A DNA stretch of 50,027 nt, taken from Pleionea sp052032335. GTDB lineage: Bacteria; Pseudomonadota; Gammaproteobacteria; Enterobacterales; Kangiellaceae. Positions 48,970-50,027 of this stretch are shown piece by piece; the first letter of the stretch is position 1, and every line of letters starts with the position of its first letter. Position numbers and translations under genes: made by a program. The DNA lies in contig JBPEWV010000182.1 in the NCBI GenBank assembly GCA_052032335.1, forward strand, positions 1 through 50,027. Direction: 5' to 3'. Under the pieces are notes generated by a model that was given only the letters and a program-made list of their open reading frames with translations, was not told the DNA's origin and did no database searches.

Positions 48970-50027
48970 ATAGTAAAGCATTAAGTATTCGCGGGCGAAT
49001 TATCATTGCATTCGCCTCCCTCGCGATTGTTATCTCCTTAATATTTTCATTCTATAGCTTTTTATTTGCTTACGCGATCGAAGACGAGTTCTTCAACCGG
49101 GTGGTTAAAGAGGAAGCCAATTATTTAACCAATAATTATCGAATGTCTGGTGAGTGGGTTGAGCCAAGACAAAGCTTTATTAAAATCTATAAAACTGCTG
49201 ACGAACTGCCTAAGGACATTTTAGCAACGTACCTCGAAGAACCTTGGAGAATCGAATTCGAAGGGCAGCAAGGCAGACATTATCACGTGGTAAAAACACA
49301 AACAGAGCCCAGTCGATTTATAATAGGGGAGGTTAGTGACTATTTGATGGTTCGCCCGATGACAAAAGGGTTGCTCATTTTTTTTATTATCACAACCTTG
49401 ATACTTGTGGCTCTTTCTTGCCTTATTGCTTATTGGATAGCGAGTCGTTCGCTAAGACCATTAATCAAACTGAGCGAAAAAGTTAAGCTCAGTTCGCCAG
49501 ATAATATTACGAGGCATTTCGCCAGCCAATTTCCACAAAATGAAGTGGGTGTGTTGGCAACTGCGTTAGACGAAGCAATGGTACGTATAAACGCGTTCAT
49601 CGAACGAGAACAGCATTTCACACGAGACGCAAGCCATGAGCTAAGAACACCAGTTGCCATTATAAAAGGAGCCGCTGAGTTGCTTGCCAAAGAGCCACTA
49701 AGTCAAAAAGATAAAGCGGTAATAAAGCGCATAGAAAACGCCGTTCTGCAAATGGAGCAAACGATTAATTCGCTACTCGCACTCGCCCGAGAAGAAAAAG
49801 AAGCGACACCGCTTTCAAATGTCAAAGTATTGCCAATCGCTGAACAAGTGATTATTGATAACAGCTATTTAATTGATGAAAAACCGATAGAAGTTGAAGT
49901 CACAATTAAGCCAACGGATCATCTTTATACGACGCCAGGAGTGCTAAAGATTTTACTTTCCAATTTAATCAGCAACGCATTTCAGTATACATCACAAGGA
50001 AAAGTTGAGGTTTGTTTGCGACAAAAT
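48966..50027 (+). CDS. Sensor histidine kinase, cut by the window end
   Basis: An open frame of 354 codons from the GTG at 48966, overlapping the regulator stop as GTGA, runs to the window end without a stop. It has two membrane segments (about 11-37 and 135-158) with a periplasmic sensor of about 95 residues (38-134) that has no recognised fold, a HAMP linker (about 159-211), HisKA with phospho-acceptor H224 in SHELRTPVAI, and the beginning of the HATPase domain (N-box NLISNAFQY near 336-344). It is the cognate sensor of the adjacent regulator; the remaining ATP-binding part lies outside. Confidence 0.93.
   Translation, partial: MNSKALSIRGRIIIAFASLAIVISLIFSFYSFLFAYAIEDEFFNRVVKEEANYLTNNYRMSGEWVEPRQSFIKIYKTADELPKDILATYLEEPWRIEFEGQQGRHYHVVKTQTEPSRFIIGEVSDYLMVRPMTKGLLIFFIITTLILVALSCLIAYWIASRSLRPLIKLSEKVKLSSPDNITRHFASQFPQNEVGVLATALDEAMVRINAFIEREQHFTRDASHELRTPVAIIKGAAELLAKEPLSQKDKAVIKRIENAVLQMEQTINSLLALAREEKEATPLSNVKVLPIAEQVIIDNSYLIDEKPIEVEVTIKPTDHLYTTPGVLKILLSNLISNAFQYTSQGKVEVCLRQN

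Noticed and set aside
1..50027. CRISPR arrays, tRNA or rRNA genes, insertion sequences and prophage
   Set aside because: No regularly spaced repeats, no cloverleaf-like or rRNA-like sequence, and no transposase or phage protein were recognised.

Overview
The window looks like chromosomal DNA of a free-living, probably marine gammaproteobacterium of moderate G+C. The gspL-gspM-gspN / yrfG / nudE / cysQ order and the gpmI-envC-ctp-yibQ ... yibN-secB-gpsA order are classic gammaproteobacterial gene orders. A PomA-like stator, a NavAb-type sodium channel and a MATE pump suggest sodium-based energetics. The exact genus cannot be fixed from sequence reading alone (a Kangiella/Oceanospirillales-like or Shewanella-like lineage is a guess). 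I saw no rRNA, tRNA, CRISPR, insertion sequence or prophage.

Layout. (1) 1-4175, +: the end of a type II secretion operon (gspL cut by the window edge, gspM, gspN), then yrfG, nudE and cysQ. (2) 4287-11678, +: a nine-gene envelope-maintenance block: lipoprotein, tandem DUF350 membrane protein, membrane-fused aminopropyltransferase, then a second promoter carrying two identical palindromes, followed by DUF2170 (YjfI), PspA-like (YjfJ), DUF2491 (YjfK), a small protein that reads as a tandem ribbon-helix-helix, a TrkA-N potassium channel and a 4-TM protein. (3) 11838-23154, -, convergent with block 2: Ser/Thr kinase, PP2C phosphatase, FHA protein, rhomboid protease, YqiJ, a large flotillin and a 1742-residue DUF3686/AAA ATPase. 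Blocks 2 and 3 together form about 19 kb of membrane-stress and scaffold genes and are the most interesting part of the window. (4) 23360-28350, +: gpmI, envC, an S41 protease and yibQ. (5) 28452-31124: a secreted M36-type metalloprotease with P domain and a GlyGly-CTERM-like tail. (6) 31299-33747: yibN, secB (no grxC between them), gpsA and a small membrane protein. (7) 33830-37313: hybrid histidine kinase and convergent rlmI. (8) 37385-43359: gcvR-like, DUF502, an unknown 2-TM protein, MotB/MotA-like stator (-), dinF-like MATE, NavAb-like channel. (9) 43704-50027: two tandem M35 aspzincin proteases, a small XRE regulator bracketed by two related terminators, a secreted DJ-1/PfpI protein whose ribosome-binding site sits in a hairpin, and an OmpR-type response regulator with its sensor kinase cut by the window end.

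How it may work together. The secretion genes at the left edge, SecB and the signal-peptide proteases form an export theme. The kinase-phosphatase-FHA trio upstream of rhomboid-YqiJ-flotillin-ATPase suggests phospho-control of a membrane scaffold. The facing PspA/polyamine/K+ channel block suggests a linked response to membrane or ionic stress. These functional links are inferences from gene order. Family names come from motif recognition by eye, without database searches.
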